DNA from: Candidatus Nitrospira nitrificans
Lineage (GTDB): Bacteria > Nitrospirota > Nitrospiria > Nitrospirales > Nitrospiraceae
NCBI RefSeq assembly: GCF_001458775.1
Contig: NZ_CZPZ01000012.1
Span: forward strand, 62,001-126,000
Length of the DNA stretch: 64,000 nt
Direction of reading: 5' to 3'
Shown: positions 1 through 9,721 of the stretch, in pieces
Layout of the letters: each line of letters begins with the position of its first letter
Position numbering within the stretch: the first letter of the stretch is position 1
The notes under the pieces: generated by a model
What the model was told of the DNA's origin: nothing
Seen by the model: the letters and a program-made list of their open reading frames with translations, nothing else
The model's database searches: none
Position numbers and translations under genes: made by a program

Positions 1-1
1 G

Positions 2-394
2 AACGGATTATCCGACAGGGACTTCGATGCCTTGTTCACGACGGACAAGCCGATCATCTTCGCGTTCCACGGCTACCCGTGGCTGATCCACCGACTCACC
101 TACCGACGGACGAATCACAAGAATCTGCATGTGCGCGGGTACAAAGAAGAGGGGACCACGTCGACCCCGTTCGACATGGTGGTGATGAACGATCTCGATC
201 GGTTTCATCTGGTCGCTGATGTCATCGACCGGATCCCCCTGCGCGGCTCGCGGGCCGACTATGCCAAGCAGGCCCTCCGCGACAAGCGCATCGAACACAA
301 GCACTATATCGCCGAACACGGCGAAGACATGCCGGAGATCCGCCACTGGAAGTGGGGCGTGAGTCCGAAGCCTGCGCGAAAGGGGCGCAGGTAA
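2..394 (+). CDS. xfp: Phosphoketolase, C-terminal part (5' end outside window)
   Basis: The open frame enters at base 2 and ends at TAA 392-394, giving about 130 residues. It matches the C-terminal domain of xylulose-5-phosphate/fructose-6-phosphate phosphoketolase: the run [17 protein letters not shown], then a [17 protein letters not shown] segment and NDLDRFHL are characteristic of that family. The enzyme cleaves sugar phosphates with inorganic phosphate to acetyl phosphate, using thiamine diphosphate bound by domains that lie upstream of this window. It is cytoplasmic. The partner genes are outside the window, so its operon cannot be judged. Confidence 0.9.
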   Translation, partial: NGLSDRDFDALFTTDKPIIFAFHGYPWLIHRLTYRRTNHKNLHVRGYKEEGTTSTPFDMVVMNDLDRFHLVADVIDRIPLRGSRADYAKQALRDKRIEHKHYIAEHGEDMPEIRHWKWGVSPKPARKGRR

Positions 395-548
395 ACAGCG
401 AACCGCTCCAAGGTGAGACAACGTGCCGCGCATCCGGTCGGTGGTGCTTCTCCATATCTATGAATTTCCTCCCACAATATGCTATCGAATGGCCCCATGA
501 AGGGTGTCCCGCTCGCGTCATGTGACAATACCAAAGGAGGGGAAAGGT

Positions 549-1520
549 ATGGGCCGGAGGGTGCTGTCTTGCGATCGATGGATGGTTGGAATACTTTCTC
601 TTATGTTTCTGCTGGTAGGACCAGCCTATGCGGATGATGCGGACAACAAGAAGCCGGATGATCCGAAGCCGAAGGAGGTGCTCGATTGTCGATATGGGCA
701 CACCTATAAAAAAAGCGACGGCGAAACCGTCGGAGAAGCCTTTCCTTCCGACGACGTCTTCCGTCCCCTCTTGGCGGACCCCAAGCAGCCGCAGTTCTTT
801 GCGACTTGGCGAGCGACCCGATCACGAACCGACCGCACGACGTCCAACATCGGGTCGGTTGCGATCGGAGAAAACTTCGGCTTTTATACGAGGCGGGAAG
901 GATGCAATGGATGGCAGATAAGCCTGCTCACCGGCATTTTTGCTCAATTCGACTTGGATGAAAAGAACGCCCAACTGATCAACACGGACTTCAATGTCGG
1001 CATTCCGATTACCTGGCGCTCGGGAAATTGGTCCGCGCGATTGCGCTATTATCATCAAAGCAGCCACATCGGCGACGAGTTTTTGGCGGCTAATCCAGGG
1101 TTCAAGTCGATCACGTTCATCCTTGAGGAAGTGGACGCGATTCTTTCCTATGAATACCGATGGCTGCGCCTCTATGGAGGAGGCGGGTATTTGGTGCATC
1201 GCGAGCCGGCCACGTTCGACCGCGGAAAGATCCAGTGGGGATTTGAGGCGCGGGCACCGTCGATGCGCACACGGATCTTGGGGTCGTTCCTTGACCAGCT
1301 GGTCGTGACGCCTGTGCTGTCGGCGGATTTCAAGTCGATAGAGGCGCACGGTTGGATCATCGACACCAATGTGCTCGGCGGTTTCGAATGGTCGCGAACC
1401 GGTTCGCTCCGCCGGTTTCGGATCTTGGCGACGTATTTCCACGGGTATAATCCCTATGGGCTGTTTGCGATCAACCAGAAAATCGAATCGATAGGGCTTG
1501 GGGCCTACTTCATGTTTTAG
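549..1520 (+). CDS. Exported DUF1207-like protein
   Basis: This encodes 323 residues from ATG 549, preceded by a strong AAAGGAGGGG ribosome site; the longer open frame from 504 lacks one. An N-terminal signal peptide (about residues 10-28, ending near PAYADD) sends it to the envelope. The segment FPSDDVFRPLLADPKQPQF is typical of DUF1207 proteins. The remainder alternates aromatic and charged residues, with a terminal aromatic (GLGAYFMF) as in outer-membrane beta-barrels, so an outer-membrane location is inferred. Function is unknown. It is 46 bases upstream of ftsH and co-directional. Confidence 0.7.
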   Translation: MGRRVLSCDRWMVGILSLMFLLVGPAYADDADNKKPDDPKPKEVLDCRYGHTYKKSDGETVGEAFPSDDVFRPLLADPKQPQFFATWRATRSRTDRTTSNIGSVAIGENFGFYTRREGCNGWQISLLTGIFAQFDLDEKNAQLINTDFNVGIPITWRSGNWSARLRYYHQSSHIGDEFLAANPGFKSITFILEEVDAILSYEYRWLRLYGGGGYLVHREPATFDRGKIQWGFEARAPSMRTRILGSFLDQLVVTPVLSADFKSIEAHGWIIDTNVLGGFEWSRTGSLRRFRILATYFHGYNPYGLFAINQKIESIGLGAYFMF

Positions 1521-1566
1521 CGGCTCTCGGAGCGCGGCCCCCGTCTTCTTACAAGGAGCGCGAGCG

Positions 1567-3369
1567 ATGAATAAAACAACCTCCTTTTCCATTTGGTACG
1601 TGCTCCTTGCCATTATGGCCGTGGTGCTCGTGCATGACTTTATTCATGCTCTGAACAAGGTCGAAGAACTGCCGTACAGTGAATTCAAGCGGTTGGTCGC
1701 AACGGGGAAAGTCGCGGAAGTGTCGGTGACCAACCATGTCCTGACCGGAAAGCTGAAAGCTGAGGGTGAATCAAAAGAGCAGAAGCCCTTCGCGACCGTA
1801 CGAGTTGAAGATCCCGACCTGGTTCGCGAACTCAACCAAAACGGCGTCACCTTCACGGGAGTCATCGAATCCACATTTTGGCGCGATCTCCTGTCCTGGG
1901 TGATCCCGGTCGCCCTATTCGCCGGCATCTGGTTCTTCATCTTTCGCCGGTTCGGCCAGGCCCAAGGCGGCTTCATGCAGGTCGGGCAATCCAAAGCGAA
2001 GATCTACGTGGAGAAGGACATCAAGGTCACGTTCGCGGATGTCGCCGGCGTGGACGAAGCCAAGGAAGAACTGGGTGAGGTCATCGAGTTCCTCAAGACG
2101 CCGGAGAAGTTCACCAAACTTGGCGGCAAGATCCCCAAGGGAATACTCCTGGTCGGTCCACCCGGGACCGGCAAGACGTTGCTGGCTCGCGCGGTGGCCG
2201 GGGAGGCCGGCGTGACGTTCTTCAGCATCAGCGGCTCGGAGTTCGTCGAAATGTTCGTCGGGGTCGGGGCGGCCCGGGTCCGTGATCTTTTCGATCAGGC
2301 AAAACTCAAAGCCCCCTGCATTATTTTCATCGATGAGTTGGATGCCCTCGGAAAAGCCCGCGGCGCGGGACCCATGGGGCATGAGGAGCGGGAGCAAACG
2401 CTCAATCAGTTGCTGGTCGAGATGGACGGATTCGATCCTCGCATCGGCGTCATTCTCATGGCCGCGACCAACCGTCCTGAGATTCTCGATCCCGCGTTGC
2501 TGCGGGCCGGCCGGTTCGATCGTCATGTCGTGGTGGACCGCCCGGATAAGATCGGTCGTCTGGCCATTCTGCGTGTGCATGCCAAGCAGGTGACGCTGGG
2601 TCCCGACGCGAATCTCGAAAACATCGCCGCGATGACTCCGGGGTTCTCCGGAGCCGATTTGGCCAACATCATCAATGAGGCGGCGTTGCTGGCGGTGCGG
2701 CGCGGCAAGGATCAGGTCGGGTTTTCTGAATTACAGGAGGCGGTCGAGCGGGTCATTGCCGGCTTGGAGAAGAAGAATCGCGTCCTGAATACGATGGAGA
2801 AGGAGCGGGTGGCCTACCATGAGACGGGCCATGCCCTCGTCGCCATGTTCTTGCCGGGGATGGATCAGGTGCAGAAGATCTCGATCATTCCGCGCGGCGT
2901 GGCGGCGCTCGGCTATACCTTGCAACTTCCGACGGAAGACCGGTTTCTGATGACGAAAACGGAATTGGAGAATAAGGTTGCCGTGCTGCTCGGCGGGCGG
3001 ATCGCCGAAGAAACAATCTTCGGGGAAGCTTCCACGGGGGCGCAGAACGATCTGGTCAAGGCCACCGACATTGCAAAAAGCATGGTGAAGGCTTATGGAA
3101 TGAGCGTGAAACTCGGGACCATCACCTTGGAGCGAGAACGGCAGCCCCAATTCCTCCAACTTCCGGTTGCGTCGGAACGAGGCGATTACTCCGAGGAGAC
3201 CGCTCGTGAAATCGATTGTGAAGTCCGGCGGATCATCGACGAGCAGTATGGACGGGTGACGCGATTGCTGGAGGAGAACAAGGCGGCCCTGCAACAGGGA
3301 GCCAAACTGTTGTTGGAACGCGAGGTGATCACAGGGGCGGAGCTGAAAGCGATCATGGCAAGCCGTTGA
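1567..3369 (+). CDS. ftsH: ATP-dependent zinc metalloprotease FtsH
   Basis: This encodes 600 residues, starting at ATG 1567 behind an AAGGAGCG ribosome site. FtsH is a hexameric membrane AAA+ protease that extracts and degrades membrane and regulatory proteins. Visible features are a first membrane helix (about residues 8-26), a periplasmic domain, a second helix (about 108-128), Walker A GPPGTGKT (about 197), Walker [12 protein letters not shown] (about 253), the second region of homology ending GRFDRHV, and the zinc site HETGH (about 418). The usual IDEIDAVG is IDELDALG here. The gene lies just upstream of the Mla-type operon, separated by a heptad repeat. Confidence 0.97.
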   Translation: MNKTTSFSIWYVLLAIMAVVLVHDFIHALNKVEELPYSEFKRLVATGKVAEVSVTNHVLTGKLKAEGESKEQKPFATVRVEDPDLVRELNQNGVTFTGVIESTFWRDLLSWVIPVALFAGIWFFIFRRFGQAQGGFMQVGQSKAKIYVEKDIKVTFADVAGVDEAKEELGEVIEFLKTPEKFTKLGGKIPKGILLVGPPGTGKTLLARAVAGEAGVTFFSISGSEFVEMFVGVGAARVRDLFDQAKLKAPCIIFIDELDALGKARGAGPMGHEEREQTLNQLLVEMDGFDPRIGVILMAATNRPEILDPALLRAGRFDRHVVVDRPDKIGRLAILRVHAKQVTLGPDANLENIAAMTPGFSGADLANIINEAALLAVRRGKDQVGFSELQEAVERVIAGLEKKNRVLNTMEKERVAYHETGHALVAMFLPGMDQVQKISIIPRGVAALGYTLQLPTEDRFLMTKTELENKVAVLLGGRIAEETIFGEASTGAQNDLVKATDIAKSMVKAYGMSVKLGTITLERERQPQFLQLPVASERGDYSEETAREIDCEVRRIIDEQYGRVTRLLEENKAALQQGAKLLLEREVITGAELKAIMASR

Positions 3370-3395
3370 GTCGATCGGCGATCGTATCGGCCGAC

Positions 3396-3465
3396 CGTTT
3401 CAGGTTTGAGGTTTTTGGTTTCTGCGCAACTTGAAACCTGGAACGTGAAACGTGAAACTCGGGGT
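3396..3465 (+). repeat. Heptad inverted repeat, copy 1
   Basis: This intergenic element between ftsH and mlaE opens with GTTTCAGGTTTGAGG, has the core GGTTTCTGCGCAACTTG, and closes with GAAAC-type heptads in inverted sense (CTTGAAACCTGG, ACGTGAAACGTGAAAC). A leader ATCGGCCGACCG lies just upstream. The halves could pair as an imperfect hairpin. It is one of seven related copies in the window. Confidence 0.75.
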
Positions 3466-3535
3466 CGAAACATGCGCGGCACAGGCGATTTCTCGACGAA
3501 CCATCATGAATAATGCGGGCTAATCGACCGACGGA

Positions 3536-4657
3536 GTGAATCCGGTGGAACAACAGGCAACCATCTCTGTCGAGGACAATGTGATTCGCTGCCGAGGGTC
3601 TTGGACACTTCCAAACTTGTCCCGTCTGGAGCGGGGAGGCCGAGCGCTTCGCTGGCCTGAGACTCCCACCGTCCTCTACGACGTCGGCGAAGTGACCGCC
3701 ATGGATACGGGCGGCGCGCTCATACTGCAACGCTGCATCGACGGCGTGCGGCGCAAGGGGCAGCAGACCGCGCTCCAAGGGTTGAAACCCGAATTCGACG
3801 AGTTGCTCAGGAAAGTGGAAGTCGAGTGGTCTCGACCCGAGGGAAGAAGCGCGGATCGCCGGATGAGCTGGTGGGAAAGTCTCGCGCGTATCGTGCAGTC
3901 CCGGCAGGTGTCCACGATTCGCGCGCTCGCATTCGTCGGGGAAAGCACCATCGCGCTCGGTCGAGCGCTGATACGGCCCCGTTCCATTCGGTGGCGGTCG
4001 CTCTTGCGGATCGTGGAGTTGGATGGTGTGCGGGCCTTGCCGATCACCGGCCTTCTGACGTTTCTCGTCGGTGTCGTGATTGCCTATCAGGGCGCGGAAC
4101 AACTCCGCAAGTTCGGCACGAACATTTTCATCGTGGATCTGGTCGGTATCTCCCTGTTGCGGGAAATCGCGCCGTTGATCGTGGCGATCCTCATTGCCGG
4201 GCGGTCGGGATCGGCCTATGCCGCCGAGATCGGCACGATGAAGGTCACGGAAGAATTGGACGCGGTGCGGACGCTGGGTATTTCGCCCATGAACTTGCTC
4301 GTGCTGCCGCGGGCGTTTGGCCTGGTCATCGCCCTCCCCCTGTTGACGGTGTACGCGGATGTCGTGGGCGTATTCGGCGGCATGTTGATCGCGTTGGGGG
4401 AGCTCAATGTGAGTTTCGTCGAGTTTGTCGCTCGATTCGAGGAAGCGGTTCCCGTGCGGCACTTGCTGATCGGATTGGGGAAGGCGCCGTTCTTCGCGGC
4501 GATCATCGCCTTGGTGGGCTGTTATCAAGGATTTCAAATCAGAGGCGGCGTCGACGACGTCGGCCGACACACCACCATCAGTGTCGTGCAGGGAATTTTT
4601 CTCGTCATCGTGTTCGATGCGGTCTGCAGTATCCTGCTCAATTGGTGGGACCTGTAA
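3536..4657 (+). CDS. mlaE: MlaE-type ABC permease with fused N-terminal STAS domain
   Basis: This encodes 373 residues from GTG 3536 (CGGAG just upstream); GTG 3545 is a possible alternative. Residues 1-105 resemble an MlaB-like STAS domain (VTAMDTGGALILQRCIDG). The rest is the MlaE permease with several membrane helices and the family segment EIGTMKVTEELDAVRTLGI. MlaE is the inner-membrane permease of the phospholipid transporter that exchanges lipid with the outer membrane through MlaD. The fusion would explain the lack of a separate mlaB in the operon. The next genes are mlaF and mlaD. Confidence 0.92.
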   Translation: MNPVEQQATISVEDNVIRCRGSWTLPNLSRLERGGRALRWPETPTVLYDVGEVTAMDTGGALILQRCIDGVRRKGQQTALQGLKPEFDELLRKVEVEWSRPEGRSADRRMSWWESLARIVQSRQVSTIRALAFVGESTIALGRALIRPRSIRWRSLLRIVELDGVRALPITGLLTFLVGVVIAYQGAEQLRKFGTNIFIVDLVGISLLREIAPLIVAILIAGRSGSAYAAEIGTMKVTEELDAVRTLGISPMNLLVLPRAFGLVIALPLLTVYADVVGVFGGMLIALGELNVSFVEFVARFEEAVPVRHLLIGLGKAPFFAAIIALVGCYQGFQIRGGVDDVGRHTTISVVQGIFLVIVFDAVCSILLNWWDL

Positions 4658-4874
4658 CAGGGTGTTGAAAAAGTCCGCCAGCGGCGTTCCCCGGCTTGCC
4701 GAAGCGGCTTCGCGAGGCAGGTCGCATCGCTTAGAGGCTCAACGTACCGAAGCGTACGCCTCCGTCTCTTCGCTCGCCGCGCCGGGCGTCGACGCAGGCG
4801 CGAGGCGAGCTCGCCTCGATGAGTTGGCGAAGCGGGCTCGTTACCGGGGCTGGGTGAGAACGTAGGCATCAGAG
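4658..4874 (+). repeat. Truncated TGTTGAAAAAG element
   Basis: This begins one base after the mlaE stop with CAGGGTGTTGAAAAAGTCC. It continues through a GC-rich interior with short palindromes (GGCGAGCTCGCC) to GCGAAGCGGGCTCG, CCGGGGCTGGGTGAGA and ATCAGAG. The same order of motifs occurs in the complete element at 48334-48555. The expected 3' inverted end (CTTTTTGAACATCC-like) is missing, so this copy is truncated or rearranged. No gene is seen here. Confidence 0.65.
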
Positions 4875-4906
4875 AGTATGCATGCCAGTGTGAGAGGTGG
4901 TTTCTG

Positions 4907-5716
4907 ATGCGGTCGGCTACGAACATTGAGATACCGGTGATCGACGTGAGCCGCGTCGCGACAAAGTTCGGACAGGCCGTCGTGCATGAGGACGTCAGTC
5001 TGTCTATTCACCGGGGGGAAATTTTCGCGATTGCCGGCGGCAATGGGTGCGGCAAGACCACGTTATTACGAGAGATCATCGGCCTGATCACGCCCTCGGC
5101 CGGAACGATCCGAATCCTTGGGGTAGACAGTCGGCAGCTCGAAGAAGGCAACGGCCGACCGATTCATCGCCGGTTCGGGGTGATGTTCCAGCATGGCGCG
5201 TTGTTCAGCTCGTTCACCCTGGCGGAGAATGTCGCCGTGCCGCTGCGCGAGCATACGACCCTGAGCGAGGCACTGATCCGTGATATTGTCGCCGCCAAGA
5301 TTGCCATGGTGGGGTTGCCGCCGGAGAGTGCCGAGAAGTATCCCAATGAACTCAGCGGAGGTATGCGAAGACGAGCTGCGCTCGCCCGAGCGATTGTGAT
5401 GGATCCGGAATTGTTGTTTCTCGACGAGCCGACCGCCGGGCTCGACCCGATCATCGCCGCAGGATTCGACGATCTCGTGCTCTCATTGAAAAGCCTTTTG
5501 GGGCTGACGGTGGTGATGGTGACACATGATCTGGATTCACTGTGGCGGATCGCCAATCGCGTGGCAGTGCTCGGGTGTGGAAAGGTTTTGGGTATCGGAA
5601 CCATGCAGGAGTTGTCCCGATCAGACGATCCCATTATCCGTGAATACTTCCGTGGCCCACGTGGAAGGGCGGCAAGCGAACAGGCGGCGTGGAACCATGA
5701 AAGACGTGAAACGTGA
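4907..5716 (+). CDS. mlaF: MlaF-type ABC transporter ATPase
   Basis: This encodes 269 residues. It is the ATPase that powers the MlaE permease. Visible motifs are Walker A GGNGCGKTT (about residue 45), signature LSGGMRRR (about 148), Walker B LLFLDEPTAGLDP and the switch His in VTHDL. The start ATG 4907 lies after GAGAGGTGG. The last residues (NHERRET) and the stop codon fall in ATGAAAGACGTGAAACGTGA, sequence resembling the edge of the following heptad repeat, so the C-terminus may have been altered by repeat insertion. Confidence 0.93.
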   Translation: MRSATNIEIPVIDVSRVATKFGQAVVHEDVSLSIHRGEIFAIAGGNGCGKTTLLREIIGLITPSAGTIRILGVDSRQLEEGNGRPIHRRFGVMFQHGALFSSFTLAENVAVPLREHTTLSEALIRDIVAAKIAMVGLPPESAEKYPNELSGGMRRRAALARAIVMDPELLFLDEPTAGLDPIIAAGFDDLVLSLKSLLGLTVVMVTHDLDSLWRIANRVAVLGCGKVLGIGTMQELSRSDDPIIREYFRGPRGRAASEQAAWNHERRET

Positions 5717-5732
5717 ACATATGGGCCAACGG

Positions 5733-5814
5733 CTTGAGGTTTCGAGTTTCACGTTTCAGGTTGAGGCGTTTTCTTCACAACTTGAAACTTTAAACTTGAA
5801 ACCTGAAACTCGGG
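5733..5814 (+). repeat. Heptad inverted repeat, copy 2
   Basis: This lies between mlaF and mlaD. The left half is GGTTTCGAGTTTCACG followed by TTTCAGG. The right half repeats the inverted heptads CTTGAAACTTTAAACTTG and AAACCTGAAACTCGGG. The spacing of GTTTC/GAAAC blocks is about seven bases. Confidence 0.75.
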
Positions 5815-5882
5815 ATCGAAGGAACGAACGACGCTTCATGAGATACAAGGTCGGAGCAATGAGATACCAAAAAGGCATCTAA

Positions 5883-6845
5883 ATGGAACCCAAAGTCAAC
5901 TATATCCTGGTCGGATCGTTCGTCGCGTTTCTCGGGGCGGCTGTCCTCGTCGGCATTTTATGGCTAGGGAAGACCGATTACCGCGGCACCTACGACCGAT
6001 ACGAGGCCTATATGAAGGAGTCGGTCGCGGGATTGAGCGTCGACTCCACTGTCAAATATCGTGGTGTTGATGTGGGCCGGGTCAAGGCGATTGCCCTGAG
6101 TCCTGATAATCCGGAGGAAGTTCTGCTGACGATGGACATTGCGCGCGGGACGCCGATCAAGACCGACACGATAGCCGTGCTCCAGACGCAGGGGCTCACT
6201 GGCCTGGCCACGATCAATTTGACCGGAGGCAGTCGAGATGCGCCTTCGTTGCAGGCCCAGAACGGACAAGCCTATCCGGTCATCAAGACGGGCACGTCCC
6301 TCTTCTTCCGCTTGGATGAAGCCGTCTCTCGCTTGCTCTCGGAAGAAGGCTTGGCCCAATTGTTGGTCGATCTTGACACCGCGGCAAAAGGAGCGGCAAA
6401 GATCCTCGACGAAGAGAATCGCACGACCCTGAAGAAAACGATCAAGGATCTTTCTGATGTGGCCCAGACCATCGCGGCCCACAGGACCCAGATTGAACAA
6501 AGCTTGAACGGCGCGGCCAAGAGCGCCGACAACCTGGTCAAGCTGACCGCGTCCTTGAACGAACAGGTTCCGGCGTTGCTGGCAGGGATCAACAAGAGTG
6601 TCGTTGCATTGGGGACGGCGACCGATGAACTGGCTCGTACCAGCAAGACGGTGGGGACGGTGGTCAACGAAGCCAGACCCGAGCTGCAGCAGTTCACGAG
6701 ACGGACCCTGCCCGAAGCCGGCTTGCTGGTGACAGAGTTGCGGCAGCTCACGGGAACACTGTCTCGCGTGGCGCGGGAATTGGAGCGAGAACCGAGCTCT
6801 CTGGTGTTCGGGAAAAAGACGCCGGCGCGTGGACCGGGGGAATAA
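5883..6845 (+). CDS. mlaD: MlaD/MCE-family lipid transport protein
   Basis: This encodes 320 residues. One N-terminal membrane helix (about residues 7-29, ILVGSFVAFLGAAVLVG) is followed by an MCE domain (about 38-115, with VKYRGVDVGRVKAI and LTGLATINLTGG). A long helical C-terminal region follows, rich in Ala, Lys and Thr. MCE proteins form periplasmic hexameric channels on the permease. The gene follows mlaE and mlaF with heptad repeats on both sides, and an auxiliary lipoprotein gene follows it. Confidence 0.92.
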   Translation: MEPKVNYILVGSFVAFLGAAVLVGILWLGKTDYRGTYDRYEAYMKESVAGLSVDSTVKYRGVDVGRVKAIALSPDNPEEVLLTMDIARGTPIKTDTIAVLQTQGLTGLATINLTGGSRDAPSLQAQNGQAYPVIKTGTSLFFRLDEAVSRLLSEEGLAQLLVDLDTAAKGAAKILDEENRTTLKKTIKDLSDVAQTIAAHRTQIEQSLNGAAKSADNLVKLTASLNEQVPALLAGINKSVVALGTATDELARTSKTVGTVVNEARPELQQFTRRTLPEAGLLVTELRQLTGTLSRVARELEREPSSLVFGKKTPARGPGE

Positions 6846-6890
6846 TCGTGAAAAGCATGAAGGATCGAGCGTGAAACGTATCAGACAACG

Positions 6891-6985
6891 GCTTGAAGTT
6901 TCATGTTTCAGGTTTCATGTTTCGGGTTTGAGTTTTTTGGTTTCTGCACAACTTGAAACTTTAAACTTGAAACCTGGAACTCAGG
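6891..6985 (+). repeat. Heptad inverted repeat, copy 3
   Basis: This lies between mlaD and the lipoprotein gene. The left half holds GTTTCATGTTTCAGG and TTTCATGTTTCGGG, the core is TTTGGTTTCTGCACAACTTG, and the right half has AAACTTTAAACTTGAAACC and GGAACTCAGG. It is the longest left half among the copies. Confidence 0.75.
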
Positions 6986-7018
6986 ATCGAAGGAATGAAT
7001 GACAGGAAAGGCTGGGAG

Positions 7019-7702
7019 ATGAAGGCTCAGTTGGTACAGACGGCGGTTTGCGCCTTGTTGGTCGCGATGACGGCCGGTTGCCTGTCGCCTCGAACGGACT
7101 CTTCGGAGATCCATACCTACCAGTTAAGCCTTGATGGGAGGCCCAACGAAGCCCGTCTCGGCAAGCTTGACGGTCCGGTGCTGCTGGTGAGCCAGTCTCA
7201 AGCTGAGCCGGGATTCGAGACGCAGCGCATGGTGTATGTCAAGCGGCCGCACGAACTGGAGTACTATGCGCTGAATCAATGGGCCGATACGCCGGTGCGC
7301 ATGTTCACTCCGTTGATGGTTCAGGCACTCGATCAGAAGGATGCGTGGCGCGCGGTGATTTCACTGCCGAGCTCGATCCCTGGGGACTATCGTCTCGATA
7401 CGCACGGATTTCTGTTGCAGCAGGAGTTTCTCCAGCAACCCAGTCGCATGAGGGTGATGATCCGGGCGCAGCTGGTCGACCTGAAAGAGTCGACGATCCT
7501 GAGCGCGCGGGTTTTCGAGGTCGTGGAGAACGCCGCGAGCGAGAATCCCTACGGCGGGGTCCAAGCCGCTAATCGCGCGGTCGCGGCGCTGCTTGATCAG
7601 ATTACCTCGTGGCTTGGAGAATGTGTTCGGCACTCGCCGGATGCCGCCGTTAATCGGGTGCTTGCAAGACCGAAGGGAAAGGGCAGGACTCCCGCCTCCT
7701 GA
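7019..7702 (+). CDS. ABC-transporter auxiliary lipoprotein (PqiC/DUF330-like)
   Basis: This encodes 227 residues from ATG 7019, preceded by AGGAAAGGCTGGGAG; ATG 6995 in the same frame is an alternative. The signal peptide ends in a lipobox MTAGC, so the protein should be lipid-anchored. The following YQLSLDG and the general plan match the ABC-type auxiliary lipoproteins that accompany MCE systems. It probably acts in the periplasm or outer membrane as a partner of MlaD. It is the last gene of the mla-type operon. Confidence 0.75.
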   Translation: MKAQLVQTAVCALLVAMTAGCLSPRTDSSEIHTYQLSLDGRPNEARLGKLDGPVLLVSQSQAEPGFETQRMVYVKRPHELEYYALNQWADTPVRMFTPLMVQALDQKDAWRAVISLPSSIPGDYRLDTHGFLLQQEFLQQPSRMRVMIRAQLVDLKESTILSARVFEVVENAASENPYGGVQAANRAVAALLDQITSWLGECVRHSPDAAVNRVLARPKGKGRTPAS

Positions 7703-7824
7703 AGAGCATCCATGAGGGACGACCGTACCCATGATGCCTGGAAGTCCAAATTATCAGACGGGGCCATCCGCGATGTTCCGGCCGATGTTCTGATTTTCCG
7801 GGCTGATCGAGTCGCTGTACCGGC

Positions 7825-8307
7825 ATGAAAACCTCCTGGAAAACCGGGATCAGTTTCGGATTAACGTCGGGGGTCATCACCACGCTCGGGCTGATGGTGG
7901 GACTGCACTCGGGAACGCATTCGCGCACCATCGTGATCGGTGGAATCCTGACCATAGCCGTCGCCGACGCCATGTCGGATGCCCTCGGCATCCATGTGTC
8001 CGAAGAGTCGAAGAACAGCGGTTCGGTGAGCCAGGTCTGGGAAGCCACACTCGCCACCTTCGCGGCGAAATTTGTGGTCTCGGTCACCTTCGTCATGCCG
8101 GTCATATTCGCTCCGCTCGATCAGGCGATTATTATCAGCATGGCCTGGGGGCTGCTCTTGCTCACGGCCCTGAGCTTCTTCATCGCACGAGCGCAGGCCG
8201 TTGCGCCCTGGAAGGTGATCGGCGAACATCTCTTTATCGCTCTCTGTGTGGTCATGATCACGCATGTGGTCGGCGATTGGATGAAAGGCTTTGTGGAAAC
8301 GGAATGA
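7825..8307 (+). CDS. VIT1/CCC1-like small membrane protein
   Basis: This encodes 160 residues with about five hydrophobic helices. The opening GLTSGVITTLGLMVGLHSG and the next segment, IAVADAMSDALGIHVSEES, resemble the VIT1/CCC1 fold, whose members move Fe or Mn. The match is by pattern only, and the metal-binding loop of plant VIT1 is absent. The start ATG 7825 has only a weak ribosome site. It stands alone between the mla operon and osmC. Confidence 0.5.
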   Translation: MKTSWKTGISFGLTSGVITTLGLMVGLHSGTHSRTIVIGGILTIAVADAMSDALGIHVSEESKNSGSVSQVWEATLATFAAKFVVSVTFVMPVIFAPLDQAIIISMAWGLLLLTALSFFIARAQAVAPWKVIGEHLFIALCVVMITHVVGDWMKGFVETE

Positions 8308-8406
8308 GGGGACAGGCAGAAGAGCGACGAAGCATGTTCATGCGATGCGCGGCCAGGAATGCCGTAACCAATGGTCGTGACTCATCACAAGAGTCTAGGA
8401 GGACGA

Positions 8407-8865
8407 ATGGAACAAAAGAGTAAAGTATATCTGTATCAAACCTCAGTGAAGTGGACGGAACAGCGCAAGGGCGTGATCGCTTGCGAGGGAAAACCCGATG
8501 TGCAGGTGGCGACTCCTCCGGAGTTCAAGGGCCATGAGGGCATTTGGTCTCCCGAGGATCTCTTCGTGGCGTCCGCCAACATCTGTTTGATGACGACGTT
8601 TCTCGCTGTGGCGGAGCGAGCCGGCCTCGCGTTCTCCACCTATGAAAGCGCGGCGGAAGGTCGGTTGGAGTTGGTGGAGGGAAAATTTCAATTCACCACC
8701 ATCGCGATCAGGCCTATCATCACCCTGAAGTCCGGGGATGATGCGGACAAGGCCAAGGAATTGATTGAAAAAGCGGAACGGAATTGTCTGATTTCCAACT
8801 CGATGAAAGCCCACGTGACCTTGGATCCGGTCATTCGCCGGCTCCGCGGAACAACTTGCCCTTGA
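8407..8865 (+). CDS. OsmC family protein
   Basis: This encodes 152 residues from ATG 8407, with an ideal AGGAGGACGA site just upstream; the open frame extends to 8371 without one. OsmC proteins reduce organic hydroperoxides or bind small thiols as dimers. The pattern SPEDLFVASANICLMTTFL includes the helix that normally bears the first reactive Cys. A second Cys is in the segment EKAERNCLISNS, so both redox cysteines are present. It is cytoplasmic. Confidence 0.88.
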   Translation: MEQKSKVYLYQTSVKWTEQRKGVIACEGKPDVQVATPPEFKGHEGIWSPEDLFVASANICLMTTFLAVAERAGLAFSTYESAAEGRLELVEGKFQFTTIAIRPIITLKSGDDADKAKELIEKAERNCLISNSMKAHVTLDPVIRRLRGTTCP

Positions 8866-8922
8866 GGCTTTTGTCTGTGCGTAAAAGCGTAAAATCGTGA
8901 GGTCCGGTTAACAGAGAGGTTC

Positions 8923-9717
8923 CTACTGCTTGAGGCAACACTGTTGAACCGAGTCTAGCCTCTGAGCAGCCACCGCGGCTTCCCATCCCTTTTCACAAGG
9001 GAGAAGGCGAACCCGCAACGTATCGGGGAACTGAGCGCCCAATCGGGTACGAACTTCTCTATCGTCTCCGTCCGTCTCAAGGCGGATCTCGCAGTCGGAC
9101 AGCCCCCGGAGGCCGATGCCTTGGGCCTTGAGCAGCGCCTCTTTCGCAACCCAGTAGCGGAAGAATCTCGAGGCGCGCTGCTCCTCTCCAGCCTGCATGA
9201 TCGCCGTATGTTCGTCGCGAGTGAAATAGCGCTCGGATAGTTTCGCGACTTCGACGTCCGATCGGATGAATTCAAGGTCGACACCGATCTCCTGTGTTTG
9301 TGAAACCGCAATCAGCGCGCGGTTATGGGCATGGGACAAATTGAACGTGATCGCCGACCGATTTCGTAGTTCCTTCGTCAGGGAAGGCTTGCCCGTTGCG
9401 CTGCGATCCAAGGGGACCACATCCGGACTGACTCCAAGGTACCTGCTCAACACTGCTCTCAGGCCTCCGTGAGCCAGCACATAACGCTGCCGGGTATCCT
9501 CCCGAACAAGGCGCGCCGCTCGGCGCCGCTCGACTTCATCCAACCAGCCCCTGCATCGCTCCAGACAGCGCCGCGATCCTTCAAGCTCAATCCCCCACAG
9601 ATGAACAGTGTTCGGTGCAAGGCGGATCGGATGGCGCCGATTTGTATCGGCAACACGCTCAAGTGAGTGGAACGAGATCAGCGCAGGGCCGTCCTGAATG
9701 CACATATCCGACATCAT
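8923..9717 (-). CDS. 4'-phosphopantetheinyl transferase (Sfp type)
   Basis: This encodes 264 residues on the minus strand, starting at ATG 9717 behind CAAGGATGACGGC. It transfers phosphopantetheine from CoA to carrier-protein serines. The family motifs GVDLEF (usual GVDIE) and FRYWVAKEALLKAQG (WxxKEAxxK) are present, as is NLSHAHNRALIAV. It is immediately downstream of the exporter and the synthetase and reads the same way, so it very probably activates the three carrier domains of that synthetase. The annotated length is typical. Confidence 0.92.
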   Translation of the reverse strand: MMSDMCIQDGPALISFHSLERVADTNRRHPIRLAPNTVHLWGIELEGSRRCLERCRGWLDEVERRRAARLVREDTRQRYVLAHGGLRAVLSRYLGVSPDVVPLDRSATGKPSLTKELRNRSAITFNLSHAHNRALIAVSQTQEIGVDLEFIRSDVEVAKLSERYFTRDEHTAIMQAGEEQRASRFFRYWVAKEALLKAQGIGLRGLSDCEIRLETDGDDREVRTRLGAQFPDTLRVRLLPCEKGWEAAVAAQRLDSVQQCCLKQ

Positions 9718-9721
9718 GCCG

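Noticed and set aside
3396-3465. Possibility that the heptad elements are a CRISPR array
   Set aside because: Units are only seven bases, degenerate and inverted, without spacers of constant length.
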